Notes: generated from the letters alone by a model not told the origin. A stretch of DNA of 42,801 nt from an uncultured Bacilli bacterium (GCA_944358415.1 CALVRA010000009.1:1-42801); one strand, 5' to 3'; counted from the first letter of the stretch, positions 15,527 to 24,632 are shown. Program-made: numbers and translations.

Positions 15527-15551
15527 GTGGAAAAGTGGAAAGTTTTCCACA
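15526..15551. promoter_or_regulatory. GTGGAAA dyad over the start site, possible operator
   Basis: GTGGAAA occurs at 15527 and 15535 and inverted as TTTCCAC at 15544-15550, so GTGGAAA-GT-TTTCCAC is a near-perfect palindrome at the predicted transcription start. The ends also match the loose DnaA-box pattern TTWTNCACA (15543-15551 plus; 15534-15526 minus). Another TTTCCAC is at about 15411. Either a repressor site or DnaA boxes would fit. Confidence 0.35.
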
Positions 15552-15577
15552 AAATGTAAATAGAAAGTGTGATAAAA

Positions 15578-16801
15578 ATGAAAACATTTCTTCCAATAAT
15601 TTTAGGAACCGATGCTAACGCCTATGGACTAGCTAGATCATTTAACGATAAATATAATATAAAATCACTAGCACTAGGTTCTTTCCCATTAAAAGAAACT
15701 AAAAATAGTAAAATAATTGACGTTAAAATAATCAAAGACATAAATAAAGAAGAAGTCTTAATTAATACCCTATTAAAACTAGGTAAAGAATATAAACAAA
15801 AATATGACTACTTAATTTTACTATCATGCGCTGAATGGTACACCAACCCAATCGTCAATAATATAGAAAAACTAAAAGAATATTATATTCTACCATTCAT
15901 GAATAAAGAGTTAAAAGACAAACTAGAAGATAAAGAAAGCTTCTATCAAATATGTGAAAAATATAATTTAGACTACCCTAAAACATATATTGTCACCAAA
16001 GAAAACAAAGATAATATAACCTTGCCTTTCAACTACCCTGTCGCCCTAAAACCATCAAATAGTACTCTATATTCGAATGTAAACTTTGAAGGTAAAGAAA
16101 AAAGCTATAAAATAAAAGATAAAGATACTCTAAAACAAACCGTAGATAAAATATTTGACTCTGGCTATAATGGACATATCATCATCCAAGATTTTATCCC
16201 AGGTAGTGATGACACCATGTACGTTTTAAACTGTTACTCAAACAAAGAAGGTAAAGTCAAAATGATGTGCTTTGGTAGATGTATCTTAGAAGAACACTCA
16301 CCTTACGGTGTCGGTAACTATAGAGCTATCATCTCAGACGGAAATAAACAAATTTATGAAAAAATAAAAAATTTCCTAGAAGATATCCACTACATCGGCT
16401 TTTCTAACTTTGATTTAAAATATGACTACCGCGATCAAACATATAAACTATTTGAAATAAACATTCGTCAAGGAAGAAGTAGTTACTTCACCACTGCCGC
16501 TGGTTTAAACCTAGCCCAATATTTAGTCGAAGATTACGTTCTAAACCTAGACAAAAACCCAGAATACAATTATAATAAATTCTTGTGGCTTCACACCCCA
16601 AAAAAAGTATTAAATAAATATGTATATAATCAAGATGTCTTAAATGAAGCCAAAGCATTAATAAAACAAAATAAATATGCATATACCCTAAAAAATAAAA
16701 AGGATAATAGTTTAATCAGAAACCTTTGGATTCAAAGAATCTATAATAAAGACTATCAAACATTTAAACTATATCCACCAAAAAAGGAAGATGAAAAATG
16801 A
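15578..16801 (+). CDS. ATP-grasp ligase, probable D-aspartate ligase
   Basis: The 407-residue protein begins LPIILGTDANAYGLARSF, like carboxylate-amine ligases of the Aslfm type. It has an ATP-grasp core: PVALKPSNS (about 149-157), IIQDFIPGSD (about 203-212) and the Mg-binding end FEINIRQGRSS (about 294-304). Aslfm of Enterococcus faecium adds D-Asp to the lysine side chain of UDP-MurNAc-pentapeptide. The next two genes are an aspartate racemase and an asparagine synthetase, which fits D-Asp/D-Asn cross-bridge synthesis. ATG 15578 was preferred to GTG 15569 for spacing. Its stop overlaps the racemase start (ATGA). The substrate is inferred from context. Confidence 0.82.
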   Translation: MKTFLPIILGTDANAYGLARSFNDKYNIKSLALGSFPLKETKNSKIIDVKIIKDINKEEVLINTLLKLGKEYKQKYDYLILLSCAEWYTNPIVNNIEKLKEYYILPFMNKELKDKLEDKESFYQICEKYNLDYPKTYIVTKENKDNITLPFNYPVALKPSNSTLYSNVNFEGKEKSYKIKDKDTLKQTVDKIFDSGYNGHIIIQDFIPGSDDTMYVLNCYSNKEGKVKMMCFGRCILEEHSPYGVGNYRAIISDGNKQIYEKIKNFLEDIHYIGFSNFDLKYDYRDQTYKLFEINIRQGRSSYFTTAAGLNLAQYLVEDYVLNLDKNPEYNYNKFLWLHTPKKVLNKYVYNQDVLNEAKALIKQNKYAYTLKNKKDNSLIRNLWIQRIYNKDYQTFKLYPPKKEDEK

Positions 16802-17475
16802 ACTATGAATTAGGCATAATTGGTGGCTTAGGCCCCCTTGCCAGCAGTTATTTCTATAAAATAATTACTGAAAAAACAAAAGCAAATAAAGACCAAGATC
16901 ACTTAAATATTATAATACTAAGCGATGCCAAAACCCCAGATAGAACTGCATACATTTTAGATAATACCAAAGACAGCCCATATCCCTATCTTTTAAAAGA
17001 TTGTCAAACCTTAGAAAAATTGGGCTGTAAAATGATAAGTATTCCTTGCAATACCTCTACCTACTTTCATAAAGAGCTTCAAAATCAAATAAATATTCCA
17101 ATCAGTAACATGATTGAAAATACTGCCGACTACATCAAAGAAAAAGGATACCATAAAACTGCTATATTAGCTACAAAAGGTACCATACAATCAAATTTAT
17201 ATCAACAAGCCTTAGAAAAAAATAACATAAATTATATTCTCCCAGACAAAGAAAAAGTCATGTCAATCATCTATGACTATGTCAAAAAAGGAAAAAAAGT
17301 TCCAAAAACATTATGGGAAGATACCATTAAAAACCTAAACTGTGACTGTTATATTTTAGGATGCACCGAATTATCAATATTAAAAGAAACATTTAATTTA
17401 AATGAAAAATTTATTGACCCCTTAGAAATAGAAGCCGAAAAAATCTTAAAATTCTTTAACAAAGAAAGGATGTGA
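16798..17475 (+). CDS. aspartate racemase
   Basis: The 225-residue cofactor-independent Asp/Glu racemase starts MNYELGIIGGLGPLAS. The two catalytic cysteines are seen in SIPCNTSTYF (Cys84) and LGCTELSIL (Cys189). It interconverts L- and D-aspartate in the cytoplasm. It sits between the ATP-grasp ligase (4-base overlap) and the asparagine synthetase (4-base gap), so it probably supplies D-Asp for the peptidoglycan cross-bridge, as the racemase linked to Aslfm does in enterococci. A glutamate racemase role is less likely given this context. Confidence 0.88.
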   Translation: MNYELGIIGGLGPLASSYFYKIITEKTKANKDQDHLNIIILSDAKTPDRTAYILDNTKDSPYPYLLKDCQTLEKLGCKMISIPCNTSTYFHKELQNQINIPISNMIENTADYIKEKGYHKTAILATKGTIQSNLYQQALEKNNINYILPDKEKVMSIIYDYVKKGKKVPKTLWEDTIKNLNCDCYILGCTELSILKETFNLNEKFIDPLEIEAEKILKFFNKERM

Positions 17476-17479
17476 AAAA

Positions 17480-19309
17480 ATGTGCGGATTTTGCGGATAC
17501 ATAAATAGAAAAGAAAAAACACATATTAAAAAAATGAATGATATGATTGCTCATCGTGGACCAGACGATGAGTCATATTATACAGATGATTTAATAGCCA
17601 TGGGCTTTAGAAGATTAAGTATCATTGACCTAAAAGGTGGTCGCCAGCCCATTTCCAACGAAAATAATACCATGTATATTACCTTCAACGGTGAAATATA
17701 TAACTATAAAGAAATAAAAAAAGACCTCATAAACAAAGGTCATATTTTCAAAACAAATACCGATACCGAAGTAATACTTCATGGATATGAAGAATATAAA
17801 GAAAAAATTTTAGATAAACTAAGAGGTATGTTCGCCTTTGTCATTTGGAATAAAACAAACCAAACCCTTTTTGGAGCTAGAGATCATTTTGGACAAAAGC
17901 CATTTTATTATGCTAATATGCAAGGAACATTTATGTACGCCTCTGAAATAAAAAGCCTTTTAAAACATCCTGATTTCTTAAAACAAATCAACAAAGAAAC
18001 TTTAAAACCATATCTAACATTTCAAACATCTGTCTTAAATGAAACATTTTTCAAAAATGTCTATAAACTAAAACCAGGTCATTACTTCACTTATGATGAA
18101 AATACAAAAAAAATGGATATCCAAAAGTATTATGAAGTAACCTTTAATCCGAAAAAAGAGGACTTTGAAAATCTCGTAGATAAAATAGATGAAACCATAA
18201 CTAAATCTATAGACTATCACACAATAAGTGATGTTCCAGTTGGCTCTTATCTATCAGGTGGCATCGACTCATCTTATGTCGTAAGCTATTTAAAACCAAA
18301 TAAAACCTTCTCTGTTGGTTTTGACTATCAAAACTTTAACGAAGTCCCTCTAGCCAAAGACTTATCAGATATTCTTCATATTCAAAACAAAAATGAACTC
18401 ATCAATGCTGACGACTTCTTCGAAAGCATTGATAAAGTACAGTATTACGCCGACGAACCAACCGCTAACCTTTCAGCTGTTCCTCTATATTTTCTATCTA
18501 AACTAGCCTCTAAAGACGTTAAAGTAGTCTTATCAGGTGAAGGTGCCGACGAACTATTTGGTGGCTATACAAGTTATGATGAAGATGAAAAATTAAAAAA
18601 ATATCGTAAACTACCATTTTTCATCAGAAAATTTTTCAAACTAATCATCTCACCTCTTCCTCAATTTCATGGTAAAAACTTTTTAACCAAAGGAGGCAGT
18701 AAAATAGAAGACTACTTCATAGGACAAGCTTTCGTTTTTGATAACAAAGAAGCAAATCAAATACTAACTGATAAATATAAAAGTGACTTAAAATATCAAG
18801 ATATTACCAAACCATACTTTGATAAAGTAAAAGACAAAGATGATTTAACTAAAATGCAATATTTAGATATGAACCTTTGGCTTCCAAACGATATCTTATT
18901 AAAAGCCGATAAAATGAGTATGGCAAACTCCCTAGAACTTAGAGTTCCCATACTAGATAAAGAAGTATTCAAGCTAGCTAGTACCATCCCAACTGAATAT
19001 AAACTATCTCATGGTACAACCAAATATATTCTAAGAAAATCAGCTTCTAAAAGAATACCAGAATCTTGGTATAAAAGAAGAAAAAAAGGCTTTCCAGTCC
19101 CAATCATCAAATGGTTTAGAGAAGAAAAATATTATAATATTGTAAAAAAAATGTTTGAAGAAGATTTTACCAAAGAATTCTTCGACCAACAAAAATTACT
19201 TAAAATGTTAGAAAAACATTATAAAGGTCAAAAAAACTACTGTAGGAAAATATGGAATGTCTATGTTTTTCTAGTATGGTATAAAAAATTTTTCATTGAA
19301 ATACAATAA
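17480..19309 (+). CDS. asnB: glutamine-hydrolysing asparagine synthetase
   Basis: The 609-residue protein has an N-terminal class II glutaminase domain whose Cys2 (MCGFCGYI) is the nucleophile, with IAHRGPDDE and the FNGEIYNY segment following. The C-terminal synthetase domain has the PP-loop SGGIDSSYV (around 259-267) and SGEGADELFGGY. It makes amides from aspartate with ATP and glutamine. In lactobacilli a relative (AsnH) amidates D-Asp in the cross-bridge to D-Asn. The position right after the ligase and racemase favours that role, though free asparagine synthesis is equally possible. A terminator follows. Confidence 0.9.
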   Translation: MCGFCGYINRKEKTHIKKMNDMIAHRGPDDESYYTDDLIAMGFRRLSIIDLKGGRQPISNENNTMYITFNGEIYNYKEIKKDLINKGHIFKTNTDTEVILHGYEEYKEKILDKLRGMFAFVIWNKTNQTLFGARDHFGQKPFYYANMQGTFMYASEIKSLLKHPDFLKQINKETLKPYLTFQTSVLNETFFKNVYKLKPGHYFTYDENTKKMDIQKYYEVTFNPKKEDFENLVDKIDETITKSIDYHTISDVPVGSYLSGGIDSSYVVSYLKPNKTFSVGFDYQNFNEVPLAKDLSDILHIQNKNELINADDFFESIDKVQYYADEPTANLSAVPLYFLSKLASKDVKVVLSGEGADELFGGYTSYDEDEKLKKYRKLPFFIRKFFKLIISPLPQFHGKNFLTKGGSKIEDYFIGQAFVFDNKEANQILTDKYKSDLKYQDITKPYFDKVKDKDDLTKMQYLDMNLWLPNDILLKADKMSMANSLELRVPILDKEVFKLASTIPTEYKLSHGTTKYILRKSASKRIPESWYKRRKKGFPVPIIKWFREEKYYNIVKKMFEEDFTKEFFDQQKLLKMLEKHYKGQKNYCRKIWNVYVFLVWYKKFFIEIQ

Positions 19310-19313
19310 AAAT

Positions 19314-19336
19314 CGCTATTTTACTAGCGTTTTTTT
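19314..19336 (+). terminator. terminator after asnB
   Basis: CGCTA pairs with TAGCG across a six-base loop, followed by seven T. It separates the D-aspartate operon from glmS, which has its own promoter. Confidence 0.75.
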
Positions 19337-19347
19337 AATATAAAAAT

Positions 19348-19376
19348 TTGACATTTTATAAATTTTTTCATAAAAT
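19348..19376 (+). promoter_or_regulatory. promoter of glmS
   Basis: TTGACA (19348-19353) and TAAAAT (19371-19376) with 17 bases between, upstream of the ribozyme. Confidence 0.7.
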
Positions 19377-19412
19377 GATAGCAAAGGATAGATATCAAAG
19401 GAGGTTAACCAT

Positions 19413-19540
19413 CTTCCTTAGCGCCAGAACCATAAAGGTTGACGAGGATGATAGTTATCGAATATTCGGCGGATGCTATCACGGTGGGAATCGTTAAAAA
19501 TATGACAAAACATAAAATAAACCTTATGTACAAAACATAT
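19413..19540 (+). ncRNA. glmS ribozyme/riboswitch
   Basis: The conserved core is present in order: AGCGCCAGAAC (19420-19430), GTTGACGAGGATG (19438-19450), TTATCGAATATTCGGCGGATG (19455-19475, given as position for its key ATCGAAT and CGGCGGATG parts) and a GTGGGAATCG pairing segment. GlcN6P-induced self-cleavage would fall between A19420 and G19421. The 3' boundary is approximate, because the outer helices after 19500 are hard to place. It precedes glmS, so it is a feedback switch on GlcN6P synthesis. Confidence 0.95.
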
Positions 19541-19570
19541 TTTCCAAAATAAATTGCAAAGGAGAATTTT

Positions 19571-21367
19571 ATGTGTGGTATTGTTGGTAGCATAAGCACC
19601 AAAACAAATATAATACCAATTCTTTTAGACGGCTTAAAAACCCTTGAATACCGTGGATATGACTCTGCTGGTTTAAGCTACATAAAAGATGGTAATTTAA
19701 CTATAAATAAAGTAAAAGGTCGTGTAAAAGACCTTGAAAAAAATATTAAAAAAGATGCTTTTTCTAATATTGGCATCGCTCATACTAGATGGGCAACTCA
19801 TGGAAAAGTAAATGAAATTAATGCCCATCCTCACCATGTTGGAAAAATTACTATTGTCCATAATGGTATCATTGAAAATTTTAATAAATTAAAACATAAA
19901 TTAGAGGATAAAGGATATAAATTTAAATCAGAATCTGATACAGAAATAGCTACTGGATTATTAGATTATTACTATAATAAATATCAAAGCATTGATAAAG
20001 CTATTCAAAAATTTATCAAAAAAGTCGACGGTAGTTATGCCATTTGTCTAATATTAGATAATGAAGATGCCATCTACGTCATCAAAAAAGATAGCCCATT
20101 AATCATCGGAAAAGGAAAAGATGAAAACTATATTGCAAGTGACGTCCCAGCTATATTAAAATACACCAAAAACTACTACATCTTAGAAGACTATGAATAT
20201 GGAAAAGTAACAAATGAAAAAATAACCATTTATGATAAAGATGGAAACATTATAAAAAAAGAACTAAAAGAATATCAAGGAAGTACTCGAACATCTGATA
20301 AAGGTATTTATGAACACTACATGCTTAAAGAAATCATGGAACAAAACACCACCATCAGAAAAACTATAGACCCTTATATTAGTAGCATAAATGACCTACT
20401 AAAACTTCCAGATTTAACCAAATATGAAAGAATAGATATCATAGCTTGTGGAACAGCCATGTATGCTGGTCTTGCAGCCAAATATCTATTTGAAGAATAT
20501 ACCAATACAAAATGTGAAGTATTTCTAGCCAGTGAATATAGATATCAAAATAATTTTTTAAATGACAAAGTATTATCAATATTTATATCACAATCTGGTG
20601 AAACCGCCGATACCCTAGCCGCCTTAAAGAAAGTTAAAGAAAACAAATGTGACAGTTTAGGTATTGTCAACGTCAAAGAAAGCTCTATCGCAAGAAACAT
20701 AGATAAAGTATTGTACACCGAAGCTGGAACCGAAATAGCCGTTGCCTCAACCAAAGCTTATACAGCCCAAGTTGCTCTACTTTCCACTTTAATATTAGCT
20801 CATGCTTATAGAAAACAAATATTCAAAGAAGAAAAAATCATAAAAATTTTAGAAGAATTTAAAAATATTGATCAAATATTAAAACCAATTTTAGAAAATA
20901 CTGACCTTTATAAAAAAATAGCCGATGAAATATATGAAAAAAATGATATTTTCTATATTGGAAGAGGTTTAGACTATGCTCTTGCTATGGAAGGAGCACT
21001 AAAACTAAAAGAAATATCTTATATTCATAGTGAAGCTTATGCCGCTGGTGAATTAAAACATGGAACAATATCTTTAATCACCCAAGGAACCCCAGTATTT
21101 GCCAGTGCTACTAATAAAAAAATAAACTCAAAAACAATAAGTAACCTAAAAGAAGTTATTTCAAGAGGAGCTAAATGTTATCTAATCACTGATGAAGATT
21201 TCAAAGATAATTCTATTCAATTAATAAAAATAAAAAAAGTAAGCATGTTTCTTAAACCAATACTTACAGTTATTCCTTATCAATTAATTGCTTACTATAC
21301 AGCTAAATTAAAAGGCTGTGACATTGATAAACCTAGAAATCTAGCTAAATCTGTTACTGTAGAATAA
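19571..21367 (+). CDS. glmS: glucosamine-fructose-6-phosphate aminotransferase (isomerizing)
   Basis: The 598-residue protein has an N-terminal glutaminase with nucleophile Cys2 (MCGIVGSI), GIAHTRWATHG and the amidotransferase fold. Two SIS sugar-isomerase domains follow (IACGTAMYAG and FISQSGETADT; IGRGLDYALAMEGALK). The C-terminal signature PRNLAKSVTVE closes the sugar site. It converts fructose-6-P and glutamine to GlcN6P, the first step to UDP-GlcNAc for peptidoglycan. The normal length and the upstream ribozyme leave little doubt. It is monocistronic between its own promoter and a shared terminator. Confidence 0.97.
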   Translation: MCGIVGSISTKTNIIPILLDGLKTLEYRGYDSAGLSYIKDGNLTINKVKGRVKDLEKNIKKDAFSNIGIAHTRWATHGKVNEINAHPHHVGKITIVHNGIIENFNKLKHKLEDKGYKFKSESDTEIATGLLDYYYNKYQSIDKAIQKFIKKVDGSYAICLILDNEDAIYVIKKDSPLIIGKGKDENYIASDVPAILKYTKNYYILEDYEYGKVTNEKITIYDKDGNIIKKELKEYQGSTRTSDKGIYEHYMLKEIMEQNTTIRKTIDPYISSINDLLKLPDLTKYERIDIIACGTAMYAGLAAKYLFEEYTNTKCEVFLASEYRYQNNFLNDKVLSIFISQSGETADTLAALKKVKENKCDSLGIVNVKESSIARNIDKVLYTEAGTEIAVASTKAYTAQVALLSTLILAHAYRKQIFKEEKIIKILEEFKNIDQILKPILENTDLYKKIADEIYEKNDIFYIGRGLDYALAMEGALKLKEISYIHSEAYAAGELKHGTISLITQGTPVFASATNKKINSKTISNLKEVISRGAKCYLITDEDFKDNSIQLIKIKKVSMFLKPILTVIPYQLIAYYTAKLKGCDIDKPRNLAKSVTVE

Positions 21368-21398
21368 AACCTGAAGTTTATAAAGCCTCAGGTTTTTT
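21367..21398. terminator. bidirectional terminator between glmS and the 149-residue protein gene
   Basis: AAACCTGA pairs with TCAGGTTT across a 13-base loop, with a T run on the plus strand and GTTTTATT on the minus strand. It serves two convergent genes. Confidence 0.75.
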
Positions 21399-21827
21399 CT
21401 TAATTTTTTGATAAGGAAATTTACCATTTGAAATAATATTTTTTGACTCAAACAATTGAATTCGTAAATCAATATACTTTAAAATATAACCTCTAAGTTC
21501 ATCAGACACAAAAATAGGTAAAACAGATTTAATTTCTAAAACATTTTCCACTAAAAACTCATCACTAAAATCAAACAATTGTAAAATATAATCTCTAACT
21601 TTCATTTGTTCTTCAACTCTTATATTATGTGCCAAAATTGAAAGCTGAACCTGAACCACCCTTAACTTCATAATTTTCCTAATATCCATATTATTACTTA
21701 CAATCCTTCTAGTAGGTGGTTTTTGAGGGAAAAATTTTTCAGGCATTTCTATTTTTTTACCAAAATTTATCCTACACACACCTTTTAAATAATCTTCAAT
21801 CACTTTTAACTCTTCATCAGTTTTCAC
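21378..21827 (-). CDS. protein of unknown function
   Basis: The soluble, mainly helical, basic protein of 149 residues (MKTDEELKVIEDYLKGV...) has no signal peptide, membrane helix or recognised motif; a KKKPEAL tail ends inside the shared terminator. GTG 21827 was chosen as start because AAGGTG lies six bases ahead; the frame could begin three codons earlier. A promoter TTGACA-N17-GATAAT lies upstream, so it is transcribed apart from clpC. Function unknown. Confidence 0.6.
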   Translation of the reverse strand: MKTDEELKVIEDYLKGVCRINFGKKIEMPEKFFPQKPPTRRIVSNNMDIRKIMKLRVVQVQLSILAHNIRVEEQMKVRDYILQLFDFSDEFLVENVLEIKSVLPIFVSDELRGYILKYIDLRIQLFESKNIISNGKFPYQKIKKKPEAL

Positions 21828-21849
21828 ACAAATCACCTTACAAATTATT

Positions 21850-21878
21850 ATCTATTAATAATATTAATTTGTCAATCA
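21850..21878 (-). promoter_or_regulatory. promoter of the 149-residue protein gene
   Basis: TTGACA and GATAAT on the minus strand, 17 bases apart, directly after the clpC stop. Coordinates are good to a few bases. Confidence 0.5.
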
Positions 21879-24161
21879 TACTCCTTGTTTCAAATTTTTA
21901 ATATAAACCTCATTTTTATCATCTATAATACCATCAATAACCACAGTCTCAATCTTATCTTTAATAACTTTAGCTATCTTTCTGGCGCCATATTCCTCAT
22001 AATTACATAAACCTAAAATTTCTTCCTCTACCTCTTTAGATATTCTTACTTTAATCTTATCTTTATACTTAGCCTTAAACTCTTTTAATAACATCCTAAT
22101 AATCTTTAAAATATCCTCTTTACCTAAAGCATTAAAATAAATAACTTTATCTACTCTATTCATAAAAGGAATAGAAAAACTCTCATTAAGTTTAGTTAAC
22201 TTACTATTATTAAATCCAACATTAACTTCGTGAAAACCAACATTTGAAGTCATAATAATAACCACATTATCAAACCTAATAACCTTACCTTTACTATTTT
22301 TAACCTTACCCTCATCTAAAATCTGTAAAAACAAATTAATAATATTCGTATGGGCTTTCTCAATCTCATCTAAAATAAGTACTGAATAAGGTTTACTTCT
22401 AACCTCTTCAAAAACATTAGTATTATCATCATAACCAACATATCCAGGTGGCGAACCAATTAGTTTACTGATACTATGAGCTTCCTTAAACTCACTCATA
22501 TCGAGTTTAATAATATTTCTCTCCCCAACTAAATTTTCTCCAAATATTTTAGATAAAGCAGTCTTCCCAACCCCAGAAGGACCACAAAACAAAAACGAAT
22601 AACACTTATCATTAAATCCCAACTTTATTTTTTTAGCTACCTTTGTTACCTCTTTAATAGCTTCATCTTGTCCTATAATTTTTTTACTAAGTATTTGTTC
22701 TGTATGCTTAATTAGTTTACTTTTCTCATTCAAAATCTCATAAATTGGAACTCCAGTTTTCATATTAATTACCTCAGCCACATCTAACTTAGTTATTACT
22801 TGACTATGCTTCTTATAAAGTTTTAACTCCAAATTATTAATCTTATTCATAAGATCAAACTCTTGCCTCTTATAATCACTTGCCACATTAAAATCATTAT
22901 TTAAAATAGCCTCTTTCTTACTCTTAATTACCTCTTTTAACTTTTTATTATAAAAACTATACTCTTTCAAACTCTTACTTTCCTTTAAACTGACCTTCGC
23001 ACAAACCTCATCTAAAACATCAATAGACCTATCTGGTTCATTTCTATTATAAATATATTTACTAGCTAAATTAATAATTAAATCAATAATTTCATCACTA
23101 ATAATGACTTTATGATATCCCTCATAAATTTCCTTCAAATTTAAAAGAATATCCCTAACCGTCTCTTTTTTAGGAGCATCTATCATTACCGTTTGAAAAC
23201 GTCTTTCTAAAGCACTATCCTTTTCAATATACTTCTTATACTCATCAGTAGTTGTCGCCCCAATACACCTAATCTTTCCTCTAGCCAAAGCCGGTTTAAA
23301 AATATTCGAAGCATCTATCGCCCCCTCAGCTCCCCCTGCTCCAACTAAAGTATGAATTTCATCAATAAATAAAATAATATCATCATTCTCTTCAATTTCC
23401 TTTAAAATTTTATTCATTCGCTCTTCAAATTCGCCTCTATATTTCGTCCCAGCAACAGAAGAGGCCATATCTAAGCTAATAATTCTCTTATCTCTAAGTG
23501 CTAAAGGAACTTCACCATTAACTATCATGTTTGCAAGTTCTTCTACAATTGCCGTTTTTCCAACTCCTGCTTCACCAATTAATAATGGATTGTTCTTTCT
23601 TCTTCTACATAAAATTTCTAATACTCTTTTTATCTCTTCATCTCTTCCTGTAACTGGATCCAAAAGTCCATTCAAAGACCTTTTATTTAAATCAACTCCA
23701 ATTTCATCTATTAATAACTTTTTATGGCTTTTTTGGCTAAATGTCTTCTCAGAAAATTCACTATAAAGCTCATCAATATCAATATTCATACCCATCAAAA
23801 TACGAATAGCCACTCCTTCACCTTCATCTAATAAACTAGCAAATAAATGGTTAATTGTCACAATACCATTATTATTCTCTTTCGCATCATAAGTTGCATT
23901 CTCTAATATTCTTTTTAAAAGTGGCGTATATAAAAACCACTCACTAGCCTTACTACCCATACCAATTATTTTAACAATCTCGCTTCTAAATTTATTATAA
24001 TCTAAATCATATCCTTTTAATTTTTCACTAACTTCATTTTCACTTTTTAGTATAGCCAGTAATAGATGTTCAGAAGAAACATAAGGATGTTTCAAATCAA
24101 ACATCTCCTTTTTTGCATTAACTAATACTTTTCTTGCTTCCTCTTCAAAGTTTCCAAACAT
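21876..24161 (-). CDS. clpC: ClpC-type AAA+ chaperone-unfoldase
   Basis: The 761-residue protein has Clp N-domain repeats (about 3-140) and AAA1 with Walker A GEAGVGKT (196-203) and Walker B ILFIDEIH. A short middle region with a UVR-type helix (AILNNDFNVASDYKRQEFD, 418-436) follows. AAA2 has GPSGVGKT (527-534), LILDEIEKAH and the GYVGYDD pore loop. It unfolds proteins for ClpP, with adaptors such as MecA in Bacillota. Neither CtsR, McsA/B nor ClpP is adjacent, unlike the classic ctsR operon. I see no convincing tandem CtsR site upstream, so regulation is open. Confidence 0.93.
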   Translation of the reverse strand: MFGNFEEEARKVLVNAKKEMFDLKHPYVSSEHLLLAILKSENEVSEKLKGYDLDYNKFRSEIVKIIGMGSKASEWFLYTPLLKRILENATYDAKENNNGIVTINHLFASLLDEGEGVAIRILMGMNIDIDELYSEFSEKTFSQKSHKKLLIDEIGVDLNKRSLNGLLDPVTGRDEEIKRVLEILCRRRKNNPLLIGEAGVGKTAIVEELANMIVNGEVPLALRDKRIISLDMASSVAGTKYRGEFEERMNKILKEIEENDDIILFIDEIHTLVGAGGAEGAIDASNIFKPALARGKIRCIGATTTDEYKKYIEKDSALERRFQTVMIDAPKKETVRDILLNLKEIYEGYHKVIISDEIIDLIINLASKYIYNRNEPDRSIDVLDEVCAKVSLKESKSLKEYSFYNKKLKEVIKSKKEAILNNDFNVASDYKRQEFDLMNKINNLELKLYKKHSQVITKLDVAEVINMKTGVPIYEILNEKSKLIKHTEQILSKKIIGQDEAIKEVTKVAKKIKLGFNDKCYSFLFCGPSGVGKTALSKIFGENLVGERNIIKLDMSEFKEAHSISKLIGSPPGYVGYDDNTNVFEEVRSKPYSVLILDEIEKAHTNIINLFLQILDEGKVKNSKGKVIRFDNVVIIMTSNVGFHEVNVGFNNSKLTKLNESFSIPFMNRVDKVIYFNALGKEDILKIIRMLLKEFKAKYKDKIKVRISKEVEEEILGLCNYEEYGARKIAKVIKDKIETVVIDGIIDDKNEVYIKNLKQGV

Positions 24162-24232
24162 ATTTAGCTCCTCTCTAATATATTCTATGTTTATATTGGG
24201 AACCTTTGAAACTTTTTATTCGTCAAAAAAAG

Positions 24233-24265
24233 AGCATTAACATAAAAACGTCAATACTCTAACTT
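24233..24265 (-). terminator. terminator-like hairpin upstream of clpC
   Basis: On the minus strand GAGTATT pairs with AATGCTC (one G-U) across a 14-base loop, followed by seven T. No minus-strand gene ends nearby, so it may be an attenuator or the remnant of a lost gene. Confidence 0.45.
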
Positions 24266-24366
24266 ATTCTAATACTTTTAATTTAAGCTTAGACTATATT
24301 TGTAATTTAACCAATTTCAATAATACTAGTCACCTTAAAAATATAAACAAAATAAATAAAAAAATT

Positions 24367-24584
24367 ATGACCACAAGATTAACCATATTTGAAAAAGAAA
24401 ATAACAAACAAGCTCAAGATATAGCCAAAGAACTTGGAATTTTAAAAATCACATACTCTGGATATAAAAATCCAAATTTACCAAATTTAATACAAACATT
24501 AATGCTAAAAAAAAAATTGCCATAAAATATAATTATTCCATGGACTGGATAATTGGAAGAAACGATGAAAAACATATTAATTAG
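24367..24584 (+). pseudogene. degenerate Xre-family HTH regulator
   Basis: Plus-strand remnant in the 458-base gap between clpC and the next gene. The first frame reads NNKQAQDIAKELGILK and TYSGYKNPNLP, the helix-turn-helix of a Cro/CI-type repressor, and then stops at LKKKLP. The C-terminal end IAIKYNYSMDWIIGRNDEKH continues in another frame across the A-run at about 24509-24519 and stops at 24584. The usual residues between 'GYENGK.EPN' and 'L..IA..YNVS.D.L.G' are shortened as well. A terminator follows on the same strand. It is probably a lost repressor, perhaps from a decayed mobile element or toxin-antitoxin module. Confidence 0.75.
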
Positions 24585-24605
24585 AACTTAACGTTCTTTT
24601 TTCAT
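24584..24605 (+). terminator. terminator after the Xre pseudogene
   Basis: AGAAC pairs with GTTCT across a five-base loop, followed by six T on the plus strand, immediately after the pseudogene stop. Confidence 0.6.
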
Positions 24606-24632
24606 AGTAAAAAGAAAGTCTAAACTTTCTTA
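24605..24632 (-). terminator. terminator at end of the 406-residue membrane protein gene
   Basis: On the minus strand AAGAAAGT pairs with ACTTTCTT across a four-base loop that contains the TAG stop, followed by TTTAC. Confidence 0.65.

Noticed and set aside
15357-15577. Divergent AT-rich region with DnaA-box-like sequences as a replication origin
   Set aside because: Only two loose boxes are present, no dnaA, dnaN, gyrB or rpmH lies near, and the gene direction switches back at 21.4 kb, so there is no origin-like strand bias.
24165-24235. CtsR operator upstream of clpC
   Set aside because: TTTGAC and TTTCAAAGG occur but not as the tandem RGTCAAA heptads with three-base spacing.
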